Below are positions 44,603 through 52,802 of a stretch of 64,000 nucleotides of DNA, piece after piece (within the stretch, counting starts at the first letter, position 1; each line of letters opens with the position of its first letter). A model generated the notes under the pieces. It ran no database searches. It was not told the DNA's origin and was given only the letters and a program-made list of their open reading frames with translations. The translations under genes were made by a program, and so were the position numbers. Origin of the DNA: a bacterium (GTDB lineage: Bacteria; Cyanobacteriota; Vampirovibrionia; Gastranaerophilales; Gastranaerophilaceae). The stretch spans positions 1 to 64,000 of the forward strand of contig JAFXYZ010000068.1 of assembly GCA_017541465.1 (NCBI GenBank). Reading direction: 5' to 3'.

Positions 44603-45337
44603 ATGTATATCAGTCCTGTTTCGTTTAAGAGTGAGATAATTTATCTTAAAGACCATTTAAAAAAAAGTCAGCCCCCAAAAGTGCCGAAGAGCGATGTATT
44701 TATAAAATCCGATGAGCAAAAACGCTCACTTGAGGACTGCAACACATACCTTAAAGGAATTTTAAAAGATTTAAAAAGTAAAAAATCAACCCCCGAGAGT
44801 GTTGCAGATAAATTTATTGCGTTCTTAAAAGATAAAACGACTATGGAAGCCTTTCAGAAGGAAATCTCTCTGCTTGATACAACTCCCGCAGAAGAAATTG
44901 ACACAAGAAAAGTCGAGGACTTTTATCAGTTAACCTACAAACTTGAAAACAAACTCGATGAAACACTGAAGGACAGAAACAAAAACCCTTTGATATTTAT
45001 GTTCCTTGAGCCTTTTGATGACGCGTATCTTGAATATGAGAAAAAATGCGGAGAAATCTTTGGCGATGACGAAGAAGATGATGAAGACGACCAAAGACTT
45101 GTTCTCGATTTAAACTCTCTTGTCGCAATTGATGATGAACAAGCCGATGAAGAAGAAACAAAAGAGGTTTTAACCCACATAACGGAAGCACTCAAAAACG
45201 CGTTTGAAGAAACCCCTGAGCCCTCCTTTGACCTTGACATCACTATTGACGATGAATACAGCGAGGAAAAATACATAAATGCCTGCAAAAATCTCTTTAA
45301 ACTCGTTACAATGACAAGAGAAAATTCAAAAAAATAA
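44603..45337 (+). CDS. Acidic SFK-motif protein of unknown function
   Basis: About 244 residues starting MYISPVSFKSEIIYLKDHLK, which shares the Ser-Phe-Lys N-terminal motif with other lineage proteins here. AGAGG precedes the ATG at 44603; an upstream ATG at 44558 is less likely. The protein is helical and strongly acidic, with an Asp/Glu stretch around GDDEEDDEDDQRL. No signal peptide, no domain recognised. It is flanked by repeats and transcribed alone. Confidence 0.6.
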   Translation: MYISPVSFKSEIIYLKDHLKKSQPPKVPKSDVFIKSDEQKRSLEDCNTYLKGILKDLKSKKSTPESVADKFIAFLKDKTTMEAFQKEISLLDTTPAEEIDTRKVEDFYQLTYKLENKLDETLKDRNKNPLIFMFLEPFDDAYLEYEKKCGEIFGDDEEDDEDDQRLVLDLNSLVAIDDEQADEEETKEVLTHITEALKNAFEETPEPSFDLDITIDDEYSEEKYINACKNLFKLVTMTRENSKK

Positions 45338-45340
45338 TTA

Positions 45341-45426
45341 ACAATGTTACAATAAAAACTCCGCTAAATGCTGTTGGGTTAGTAAACCCAACCTACTTTG
45401 CCGATTAATGTTTATTGTAACATTGT
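45341..45426. repeat. 86-bp nested palindrome with perfect 16-bp terminal inverted repeats
   Basis: ACAATGTTACAATAAA (45341-45356) is matched exactly by TTTATTGTAACATTGT (45411-45426). Inside is a second palindrome, GTTGGGTTAGTAAACCCAAC (45373-45392), followed by CTAC, which is a REP-type unit. It begins three bases after the stop codon of the gene at 44603. Confidence 0.8.
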
Positions 45427-45450
45427 ATATAAACTTTTCAGAGAAAAATA

Positions 45451-45479
45451 TTGTCAAATCAGAGTGTTTAGTTCATAAT
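45451..45479 (+). promoter_or_regulatory. Sigma70-type promoter of the asd-dapA operon
   Basis: TTGTCA (45451-45456) and CATAAT (45474-45479) are spaced by 17 bases and lie 33 bases before the asd ATG, which has AAAGGA upstream. No lysine riboswitch fits in this short leader. Confidence 0.5.
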
Positions 45480-45512
45480 TAACTCAATTATTTTTTAGGG
45501 AAAGGACTAAAC

Positions 45513-46529
45513 ATGAGATTACCGGTGATTGGTGTACTTGGGGCAACAGGTGTTGTCGGCAGGGAAATTTTGAAGATTTTAGAGGAAAACGATGTCAGAT
45601 ATTCTGATATTAAATTTTTCGCAAGTAAAAAAAGCGCCGGTAAAACAATAGAGTTCAAAGGAAAACCCTTTACAGTCATAGAAGCAACCCCTGATGCGTT
45701 TGAGGGTGTAAATATCGTGCTTGCTTCCGCTGGAGGTTCAACAAGTCTTGCACTTGCTCACGAGATCGTCAAAAGAGGCGGTGTTTATATCGACAACTCA
45801 AGCGCATTTCGTATGGAAGATGACGTTCCTCTTGTCATTGCAGGGGTAAACGATGAAGATTTAAGAAAACACAAAGGTATTATTGCAAACCCGAATTGCT
45901 CGACTTCACAGTTAATGCTTGTTTTGAAGCCGTTAGATGATTATGCAAAAATTAAAAGACTTATAGTAAGCACTTATCAGTCGGTTTCCGGCGCGGGGTT
46001 AAAGGCTATTACAGAGTTAAAAGACAATACTGTTGCAGTTAATAAGGGTGAAAAGTTTGAAAATTCAGCCTTCAAAAAGCCTATTGCCTATAACGTTATT
46101 CCTCAAATTGATGTCTTTTGCGATAACGGCTACACAAAAGAAGAGATGAAGGTTACAAACGAAACAAGAAAAATTCTTCACCTCTCCCCGTCCGTTCCTA
46201 TTTCCTGCACGGCAGTCAGAGTTCCTGTCTTTAGAAGCCACTCTGAAGCCGTCAACATCGAGTTTGAAAAGCCGATTACCCCGGAAAAAGTCAGAGAAAT
46301 TCTCTCAAATGCCTGGGGGGTAGAGGTTATGGACAACCCCGAGAACTTTGAGTTCCCGACACCCGTTGATACAGCCTACAAAAACCCCGTTTATGTCGGC
46401 AGAATAAGGAAAGATATAGCCTTTGACAACGGAATTGCACTCTGGTGCGTTGCGGATAACCTCAGAATAGGGGCAGCGCTCAACACGGTCAGAATCGCCG
46501 AAAAAGTCATTGAAATGCAGTTATTTTAA
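45513..46529 (+). CDS. asd: Aspartate-semialdehyde dehydrogenase
   Basis: 338 residues. It reduces aspartyl phosphate to aspartate semialdehyde, the branch point to lysine/diaminopimelate, threonine and methionine. VIGVLGATGVVGREILKIL is the NADP site, SSAFRMEDDVPLVIAGVN and ANPNCSTSQLML (with the catalytic Cys) are family motifs, and RVPVFRSHSEAVNIEF supplies the active-site His. dapA follows after 18 bases with its own AAAGGAG, so the operon channels the product to diaminopimelate. Confidence 0.96.
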   Translation: MRLPVIGVLGATGVVGREILKILEENDVRYSDIKFFASKKSAGKTIEFKGKPFTVIEATPDAFEGVNIVLASAGGSTSLALAHEIVKRGGVYIDNSSAFRMEDDVPLVIAGVNDEDLRKHKGIIANPNCSTSQLMLVLKPLDDYAKIKRLIVSTYQSVSGAGLKAITELKDNTVAVNKGEKFENSAFKKPIAYNVIPQIDVFCDNGYTKEEMKVTNETRKILHLSPSVPISCTAVRVPVFRSHSEAVNIEFEKPITPEKVREILSNAWGVEVMDNPENFEFPTPVDTAYKNPVYVGRIRKDIAFDNGIALWCVADNLRIGAALNTVRIAEKVIEMQLF

Positions 46530-46547
46530 GAAAAAAGGAGAAAAATT

Positions 46548-47456
46548 ATGAACGGAAATTTTGGTGAAGTCATTACCGCAATGGTAACTCCTTTTAAAAA
46601 AGATTTGTCTGTTGATTTTGAAGCACTTGAAAAACTGACAAACCACCTGATAAATAACGGCTCTGATGCAATTTTGGTTGCAGGCACAACGGGTGAATGC
46701 CCAACCTTAACTCACGAGGAGGAAAGAGAAGTCTTTAAATGCGTTCAGAATACCGCAAAAGGAACAAATGTTAAGGTTATTCTCGGTGCAGGTTCAAACT
46801 CAACGAAAACTGCGGTTAATTCGGCAATAGAAGCGGAAAAACTTAACGCAGACGCTATTCTGACCGTTGTCCCATACTACAACAAACCCTCACAGAGAGG
46901 TATGATAACTCACTTTTCGGCTATTGCAAACGCGGTTGATTTACCGATTATTATTTATAATATCCCGGGAAGAACGGGGGTAAATATGCAGCCCCAAACG
47001 GTTGCACAACTTTCAGCCGACCATAAAAACATTGTGGCACTAAAGCAGAGCAACTCTGATTTAGACCTCATTTCAGACATCAAAAGCCTTTGCTCTGATG
47101 ATTTTGTTATCTATTCGGGCGATGACAGTCTTACCCTTCCGATGCTCTCTTTAGGGGTAGAAGGGGTTATCAGTGTAGCTTCTCACGTAATCGGAAACGA
47201 GATTAAAGAGATGATAAGCGCGTTTAAGCAGGGTAACAACAAAAAAGCACTTGATTTGCACCTCAAAATGTACCCGCTCTTCAGAAAAATTTTCTTTGCA
47301 CCTAATCCGACACCGATTAAACAGATTTTAAGCGAATTAAATATTATGAATAATTGTCTGAGAGAACCGCTGGTTGAACTGACGGAAAGTGAAAAAGCCG
47401 AACTTCGTGCGGTTTATGAAGCAACAGTTAATTCGTTAAGGAAAATGGCAGTATAA
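46548..47456 (+). CDS. dapA: 4-hydroxy-tetrahydrodipicolinate synthase
   Basis: 302 residues. It condenses aspartate semialdehyde and pyruvate, the first committed step to diaminopimelate and lysine. Motifs: AMVTPFKKDLSVD, VAGTTGECPTLTHEE, PIIIYNIPGRTGVNM with the catalytic Tyr, and IVALKQSN with the Schiff-base Lys. It is coupled to asd upstream; a glycosyltransferase gene follows after 12 bases. Confidence 0.96.
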   Translation: MNGNFGEVITAMVTPFKKDLSVDFEALEKLTNHLINNGSDAILVAGTTGECPTLTHEEEREVFKCVQNTAKGTNVKVILGAGSNSTKTAVNSAIEAEKLNADAILTVVPYYNKPSQRGMITHFSAIANAVDLPIIIYNIPGRTGVNMQPQTVAQLSADHKNIVALKQSNSDLDLISDIKSLCSDDFVIYSGDDSLTLPMLSLGVEGVISVASHVIGNEIKEMISAFKQGNNKKALDLHLKMYPLFRKIFFAPNPTPIKQILSELNIMNNCLREPLVELTESEKAELRAVYEATVNSLRKMAV

Positions 47457-47468
47457 AAAGGACAAACG

Positions 47469-48686
47469 ATGAAGGGCAAATATCCCGTTGATTATTTTAT
47501 GAACCCAAAAGTAAATAAACCTATAGAGAAAATCTGGGCTGATATTGACGCGTATTCGGGGGAATATTTTGAGGACGAAGAATACAGAAAAATGACTGAC
47601 TTTTATGTCATTCTCCCTCCGCTTCAGTACGAAGGCAAGAAAACAAAAGGGATATTTATGAGCCAGGGGGTTGATTATATTTATAAACTCTACCCCAACA
47701 TCTCAGAGCTCTTTTATTCAATGGCATATACTATGTGGTCGTCTTACCCCTGGTCAGAAAAGGCGGACGTTTACCTGACCTGCTACAAAAACCCCGAAAG
47801 AGAAGAGTGGTATTTTAAAACCCACCCCGAGAAAAGGAATAAAATTCTGCTTCCCCTTCAGGATGCCGATTTTACGAACGAATATATTCTTGCACCCCAG
47901 TTCAATGTTAAACGTGATATTGATATTCTTTATATCGCAAGGGTTACCCAGATGAAGAATATTCCTGTCTTTATTGAAGCCCTGAAGATTTATGAGCAAA
48001 AGTACGGCACGAAATTAAAAGCGGTGCTTTTAACAGGCGATATGCGTGATAACAAACAGTTCCAGAGAGATAAAATAATCCTGGAAATAAACAAAAAAAT
48101 CGGACAAATCGAAAATTATGCCGAGGTGCTCGACTATGTTCACTACAGCGAAATGCCAAAATACTATTCAAGAGCAAAGTTTACGGTTTTGACTTCCCTG
48201 ATTGAGGGCAAAAACAGGACTATTCAGGAATCAATGTCCTGCAATACCCCTGTTATAGTATTCAGAGACCATAACAAATGGGCAAGAGGTCCGCACGAGC
48301 TCTTTTACAAAAACTCCGGGCTCTATGTTGAAACCTTCTCACCTGAAGCGCTCGCTGACACTATCCATAACGGTTTGATGAACTATAAAGGAAGGTTTTA
48401 CCCGAGAAGAAACTACCTCAAAAATAACGGAAGAAAGAATTTTATAAATATGTGCGTAGATGCTATCCCATATTTTAGGGAAAATCTGCCCGAATACAAG
48501 GAAGGACGAATACAGGATAACCTCTGGGTTGATTTGGCGATGCAGGATAACTATCAGCTCAGCTTTATGGACTTTTTGTACGGAAAAAATTATGCAATTC
48601 AGCACGTTAAATGCCACGAAAACGACCACTCTTTAACAGATTTCTTCTACGAAAGATTTCATGTCCCGAATCCGATGAAAAAATAA
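47469..48686 (+). CDS. GT4-like glycosyltransferase
   Basis: 405 residues, no membrane segment. The C-terminal half has GT-B features: DILYIARVTQMKNIPVFIEAL as acceptor/donor hinge, VLDYVHYSEMPKYYSRAKFTV, and TSLIEGKNRTIQESMSC followed by NTPVIVF, the E-x7-E nucleotide-sugar motif of GT4 enzymes. The N-terminal domain is divergent. It is probably involved in polysaccharide or lipid glycosylation at the cytosolic face; the donor is unknown. It is the third gene after asd-dapA, likely by read-through. Confidence 0.8.
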   Translation: MKGKYPVDYFMNPKVNKPIEKIWADIDAYSGEYFEDEEYRKMTDFYVILPPLQYEGKKTKGIFMSQGVDYIYKLYPNISELFYSMAYTMWSSYPWSEKADVYLTCYKNPEREEWYFKTHPEKRNKILLPLQDADFTNEYILAPQFNVKRDIDILYIARVTQMKNIPVFIEALKIYEQKYGTKLKAVLLTGDMRDNKQFQRDKIILEINKKIGQIENYAEVLDYVHYSEMPKYYSRAKFTVLTSLIEGKNRTIQESMSCNTPVIVFRDHNKWARGPHELFYKNSGLYVETFSPEALADTIHNGLMNYKGRFYPRRNYLKNNGRKNFINMCVDAIPYFRENLPEYKEGRIQDNLWVDLAMQDNYQLSFMDFLYGKNYAIQHVKCHENDHSLTDFFYERFHVPNPMKK

Positions 48687-48716
48687 ATCGGACATATTTG
48701 TTATTTTCATGAAAAA

Positions 48717-48735
48717 TATGGTATTATAAATATAA
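48717..48735 (+). promoter_or_regulatory. Conserved AT-rich upstream motif of pilin E
   Basis: ATATGGTATTATAAATATA, 28 bases before the ATG, is identical to the upstream block of pilin C on the other strand at 24251-24276. A weak TTGTTA lies about 18 bases before TATTAT. Confidence 0.5.
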
Positions 48736-48762
48736 GATAGTTAGAGATAAGAGGATAGTTTT

Positions 48763-49459
48763 ATGTTTAATATTAAAAATGTAGTTATTACTACCCCCCC
48801 CCACAAAAAATAATGCGTTTACCTTAGCCGAGGTATTAATTACGCTGGTTATAATCGGTGTAATTGCCGCTATAACTGTTCCGACTTTAATGAATAATAC
48901 TAATAATGAAGAATATGTTACAAGACTAAAAAAGGCATATTCAACTCTTTCACAAGCAACTAATCAGATAATATTTGAAGAAGGCACTCCTAAAGCAACT
49001 GTAGGAGGTTGGGCAACCTCTGTAGAAGAAATCTATAAACATTATAAAAAGCACTTATTGAATGCAAGAGATTGTGGTACAAGTAGCGGTTGTTTTGGAC
49101 AAGGAATAATTAAAACTCTTAAAGGCACAAATGATGCTGATTATGATAATTATACTACTTCACCAAAACTTGTTTTAGCAGATGGTACGCAAGTTATGTT
49201 CTTTGCAAGCGATTATTTTTCTCAAAGTTGCGAAGCAACATATGCTGGACTTGCAACACATGTTTGTGCAAATATCTACGTTGATGTAAATGGAAGAAGG
49301 AAACCAAATACTTACGGAAGAGATGTTTTTGTTTTTGCATTAAAAGAAAACGGATTACACCCAATAGGCTGTGAAACATCAATTGATAATTGCAATAAAT
49401 CAAGTATAGGTAATGGTTGCGCATGCAAAGTTCTTCGTGAAGGTGCGATGAATTATTAA
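48763..49459 (+). pseudogene. Type IV pilin-like protein E, frame broken in the leader (phase-off or decayed)
   Basis: The ATG at 48763 (AAGAGGA upstream) reads MFNIKNVVITTPPHKK and stops at 48811. In the +1 frame from 48815 a complete pilin follows: AFTLAEVLITLVIIGVIAA, LVLADGTQVMF, VDVNGRRKPNTYGRDVFVF and terminus CACKVLREGAMNY, so this is the partner of pilin B in the second subfamily. Removing one base in either the C9 run (48794-48802) or the A6 run (48805-48810) restores a full protein of about 231 residues. Comparison with pilin D (C9, A5) puts the extra base in the A run. The rest of the gene is undamaged, which argues for a recent or reversible change; a sequencing error is possible. 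Confidence 0.8.
48794..48802 (+). repeat. Homopolymer C9 tract next to the frameshift in pilin E
   Basis: Nine C, then ACA5 AT. The first codons read ACC CCC CCC CAC AAA AAA TAA. A single-base loss here or in the following A6 run reopens the frame. Confidence 0.9.
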
Positions 49460-49472
49460 ACTAATTTTTGTA

Positions 49473-49509
49473 CAACCCTCACCCCAGCCCTCTCCCCAGG
49501 AGAGGGGGA
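49473..49509. repeat. CCCTCTCC-family palindromic repeat after pilin E
   Basis: CCCTCTCCCCAGGAGAGGG preceded by ACCCTCACCCCAGC. It lies between the convergent ends of pilin E and murI. Confidence 0.65.
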
Positions 49510-49525
49510 AAAATAAATGTTTCAA

Positions 49526-50323
49526 TTATACCAGAGTCGAATTTATTCCCTTAACCTCTTTAAATTCGCAGAAGAATTTTGATGAGGTTTTGAAATTCTC
49601 GGGGTTTGAACTTGCATAAAATTCGGGTGTTTTTTCTGTTTCAAAATCGGATAAAAGCCTCTCTGCCGTCAAATCTTCAAGAATTTTTTTCGCAAAAATC
49701 GGCGCAGGGTTCAAAAACATTTCTTTTGGGGCATAAGAAGATAATTTATCAAGCAGATAAGGATAGTGAGTACATCCTAAAATAATCTTTTCCACCTTTT
49801 TATCAAGCAGACTAAAAAGATGCTCTTCGATAATCTTTTTCGCTTCATCTGTATCATAGAGCGAGTTTTCAACTATCTGAACCCAGTCAAAACAAGGCTC
49901 TTCAAAGACTTCCATATTCGGGTTGTATCTTGCTATTTCTCTTAAATATGCCCCCGAGTTCGCAGTCGCGGGTGTTGCAAGCACTCCGAGTTTTTTTATA
50001 GGAAGCAAAGAAAACTCCTTTGCAACAGTCTGGATAATCGGGTAAATTTTAAAATTATAGTTATCTTTTAAGGTTTCATAAGCGGCGGCAGAGGTGGTAT
50101 TACACGCAATTACAACCGACTTAACCTTTTTCGTTTCAAAGAAATCAAGTATCTTTGAGGTTATCTGAATTAAGGCAGGCTTTGATTTTGTTCCGTAGGG
50201 CAAATTGAGGGTATCCGCGAAATAGATATAATTCTCGTTTGCTCTTAAAGAATAGAGCTCCCGGAAAACGGTCAAACCGCCGAGTCCCGAGTCAAAAATA
50301 CCTATTGGTGAATTGTCTGTCAT
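49526..50323 (-). CDS. murI: Glutamate racemase
   Basis: 265 residues. It makes D-glutamate for peptidoglycan. IGIFDSGLGGLTVFREL, IYFADTLNLPYGTKS, VIACNTTSAAAYE (first catalytic Cys) and IILGCTHYPYLLDKL (second catalytic Cys) are all present. Its ATG lies two bases after the stop of the amidase gene, so the two wall genes form an operon. Confidence 0.96.
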   Translation of the reverse strand: MTDNSPIGIFDSGLGGLTVFRELYSLRANENYIYFADTLNLPYGTKSKPALIQITSKILDFFETKKVKSVVIACNTTSAAAYETLKDNYNFKIYPIIQTVAKEFSLLPIKKLGVLATPATANSGAYLREIARYNPNMEVFEEPCFDWVQIVENSLYDTDEAKKIIEEHLFSLLDKKVEKIILGCTHYPYLLDKLSSYAPKEMFLNPAPIFAKKILEDLTAERLLSDFETEKTPEFYASSNPENFKTSSKFFCEFKEVKGINSTLV

Positions 50324-50325
50324 AA

Positions 50326-52239
50326 TTATTCCGATGCTCTTAAATACCTGACAAGCCCGTCCGCTATCGCCTTTATTATCTGCTCCTGCTTTTCTTTTGT
50401 CATAATTTCCCGTCTTTCCTCGTCATTTGAAAGGAAAGCAACCTCAAGCAGAATTGACGGCGCTATGGTATGATTTATAACATAAAATTTCGACTTAAAC
50501 AACCCTCTGTCGTAATCGACGAGTTGAGAGGAAAGTTCAGAGTGAATGACCTTCGCCATCCCGTAACCCTCATCAGTATAATAGTGAGTTTCAAACCCTC
50601 TGACGTCAGGCTTGACGCTCGAATTAAGGTGAATGCTCACGAACGCATCCGCCCCATGTTCGCTCGCAAACTCAACCCTTTCCGCTAAAGTGAGATAGGT
50701 GTCATCGTCTCTTGTCAGATATACTCTTGAAAACCCTCTGTCCTCAAGTTCATCTTTAAGCCTCAAAATCATCTCGAGGGTAATATCCTTTTCGTTTATT
50801 CCGCTCTTTATTGCCCCTGTATCTTTTCCGCCATGTCCTGCGTCAAGAATAATCGTCTTTTTAAGAACGGACGAGGGTATTTTTGAACTGTCTTTGTCCT
50901 TTTTTCCCAGACCTATTTTTATTTTGCTTTCTTCCTTTGGCTTTTGAGGTTTAACCGACTTAGCCGAGCCCGTAATATTTAACCGTATCTGAGTAGCATT
51001 AAGGGTTTCGTAGCAGTCGAGTTTCATATTATCAGAGAGTTTAAACTTAATCACATACTCATTCTGCCCGACCTTAACAGCCGAAATATCCTCCTGCTGA
51101 TTTTCGATAGCCTGCTGGTTAAAAGAAATGACATTAAAGTTTTCGAGGTTATAAAATCTGAGTTCAAGCTCGTTATTATAGCGCTTCAGAGAATATACAA
51201 CAGGGTTTGAGAACATTATATTAATCATTTTGGTCGCATCTGAAATCTGAGATGCTTTATAGTAAGTTATCTGAGAGTTTTTATCCGCAAAAATCAGCCC
51301 TTTTATTTTGTCCTCGTTCGCAAAGAGAATGCTCTGAAGGTCAAAAGAATAGATAGGTTTATATTTCATCGGGAAATTTGTGCTGATAACAAGACGTGCC
51401 TTTGAGGGTTCAAACTGCCCGAGCTTAACACTCTCATATTCGTTAATTTTAATCTCTTTATTCCTGAGCTCCTGCGCGACAATTGTGTTTGGAATATCAA
51501 AAACTATCCTTCTCGGTTCTTCAAGAATTATGGGCGCTTCGAGGTTTACAACACCGATACCGTTGATGAGGATATTTCCCTGTCTGACTTCAAAACGGTT
51601 GATAAAATACCTCGACATCAATCTCGCCTGCTTCTGTTCAATGTTCGGAAGTACAAGAGTTCCCTGAGATTCGTTAAAGGCAGAGCGCACCTGGTTGAAG
51701 ATTTCATCCTGGGGCTTCGGCACAGGTGCAATAACATTTTCAACCACACTCGTTTTCTCGTTATAATCGTAAGGACTTTCCTTGGATTCTCTGTAAACCT
51801 GGGTAAGGTATGCCTGAGCAGGTATTGTGTCGTCAAGTTTTATAAAAAGGTTGTTATTAATGGTGTTGAGTTTAATTTTTGAGATGTCATAAGTGTCATT
51901 ATAGTTGATAACAACCCTCACGACATTCGGATTAGTTGAAAACTGGGCTATTCTGACGGAGGACAGCTTACTGTTTTTGAGCTGGTAAGTGGAATTTGGG
52001 ATGGTCAAAACCGCGTTGTTTATATCAAAAAACACCCTGTTTGGAGAAGTTAATTGTTGTTTTGTGATATTAAAATCAGTTAATTCCTCGGTCTGGGAAG
52101 TGCCTAAAAAGATTATAGAATCAGAGTTGTCAAAATTTATACTGTTAATTTTCAGCAAAGCCTCAGCCTGCGCACTATTAAACGAAAACAGGCTAAAAAT
52201 AATAATCAAAAATGTGTAAAATAAAATTTTTGGTCGCAT
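50326..52239 (-). CDS. Secreted N-acetylmuramoyl-L-alanine amidase with AMIN domains
   Basis: 637 residues. A signal peptide (to about residue 26, NSAQA-EA) is followed by beta-rich AMIN-type domains at about 28-135 and 215-300 (for example VVRVVINYNDTYDISKI and KARLVISTNFPMKYKP), a further beta-rich stretch and a basic linker (425-455). The Amidase_3 catalytic domain (461-637) has IILDAGHGGKDTGA with zinc ligand His469, SIHLNSS with the second His, and ILLEVAFLSNDEER with the catalytic Glu. It cleaves the lactoyl-peptide bond of peptidoglycan in the periplasm, as in daughter-cell separation. AMIN-amidases are typical of cyanobacteria and proteobacteria. murI follows. Confidence 0.93.
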   Translation of the reverse strand: MRPKILFYTFLIIIFSLFSFNSAQAEALLKINSINFDNSDSIIFLGTSQTEELTDFNITKQQLTSPNRVFFDINNAVLTIPNSTYQLKNSKLSSVRIAQFSTNPNVVRVVINYNDTYDISKIKLNTINNNLFIKLDDTIPAQAYLTQVYRESKESPYDYNEKTSVVENVIAPVPKPQDEIFNQVRSAFNESQGTLVLPNIEQKQARLMSRYFINRFEVRQGNILINGIGVVNLEAPIILEEPRRIVFDIPNTIVAQELRNKEIKINEYESVKLGQFEPSKARLVISTNFPMKYKPIYSFDLQSILFANEDKIKGLIFADKNSQITYYKASQISDATKMINIMFSNPVVYSLKRYNNELELRFYNLENFNVISFNQQAIENQQEDISAVKVGQNEYVIKFKLSDNMKLDCYETLNATQIRLNITGSAKSVKPQKPKEESKIKIGLGKKDKDSSKIPSSVLKKTIILDAGHGGKDTGAIKSGINEKDITLEMILRLKDELEDRGFSRVYLTRDDDTYLTLAERVEFASEHGADAFVSIHLNSSVKPDVRGFETHYYTDEGYGMAKVIHSELSSQLVDYDRGLFKSKFYVINHTIAPSILLEVAFLSNDEERREIMTKEKQEQIIKAIADGLVRYLRASE

Positions 52240-52297
52240 ACTTCAATAATAATAGCAAAACGCAAAAAGACCAAAAATTTAATATTTGTTGATAGAA

Positions 52298-52555
52298 TTA
52301 AGCGTCAGCGACAAAACCTGAGGAAGGTTGTCCTTTTCTCGCAACCTGACCGTAAGCATAGAGCTGGGCATTATATTTATTGAGTTCTTCTCTGACTTCA
52401 CCCGTAAAGACCTTCTGGTTATCTTCAAGATACTCAAAAATCGGGGATACAATATCTCCAAGATGATTAATAGCGGTATCCTTAACCTGTTTAATCGTTC
52501 TGGTCGGGATATGTATATTCATTCCAAAAAAATTTATTCCGCTGTTTTGTGCCAT
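52298..52555 (-). CDS. Small hypothetical protein (85 aa)
   Basis: 85 residues, MAQNSGINFFGMNIHIPTRT at the start, then a helical, charged C-terminal half (HLGDIVSPIFEYLEDNQKVF). TAGGAG lies 11 bases before the ATG. No domain or signal peptide. It lies 58 bases upstream of the amidase gene on the same strand and may share its transcript. The function is unknown. Confidence 0.6.
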   Translation of the reverse strand: MAQNSGINFFGMNIHIPTRTIKQVKDTAINHLGDIVSPIFEYLEDNQKVFTGEVREELNKYNAQLYAYGQVARKGQPSSGFVADA

Positions 52556-52802
52556 GCTAAGTCTGAACTCCTAATAATGTTACATACAATTTATCGGTTC
52601 ATGGTTATTTTTTCTTTAATGATTTCTGAAAAAAAGTAAAGATAATTTAACAAAAAAGGTGAAATACGGCATAATGACTTGATAGAGATATAGTTTAACG
52701 ATATAATAACAAACGGAATTTAACCGAAACAAAAATGTAACAATTGTGATAAAAACACGCAAATTTTTCTTTCACCGTTGTTAAAGTATTCAGAGAAAAC
52801 TT

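Noticed and set aside
44935-45288. Ser-rich minus-strand frame
   Set aside because: It is the mirror of the Asp/Glu-rich stretch of the gene at 44603 and has no homology signal.
45427-45512. Lysine riboswitch upstream of asd-dapA
   Set aside because: The leader after the predicted promoter is too short (about 30 bases) for this aptamer.
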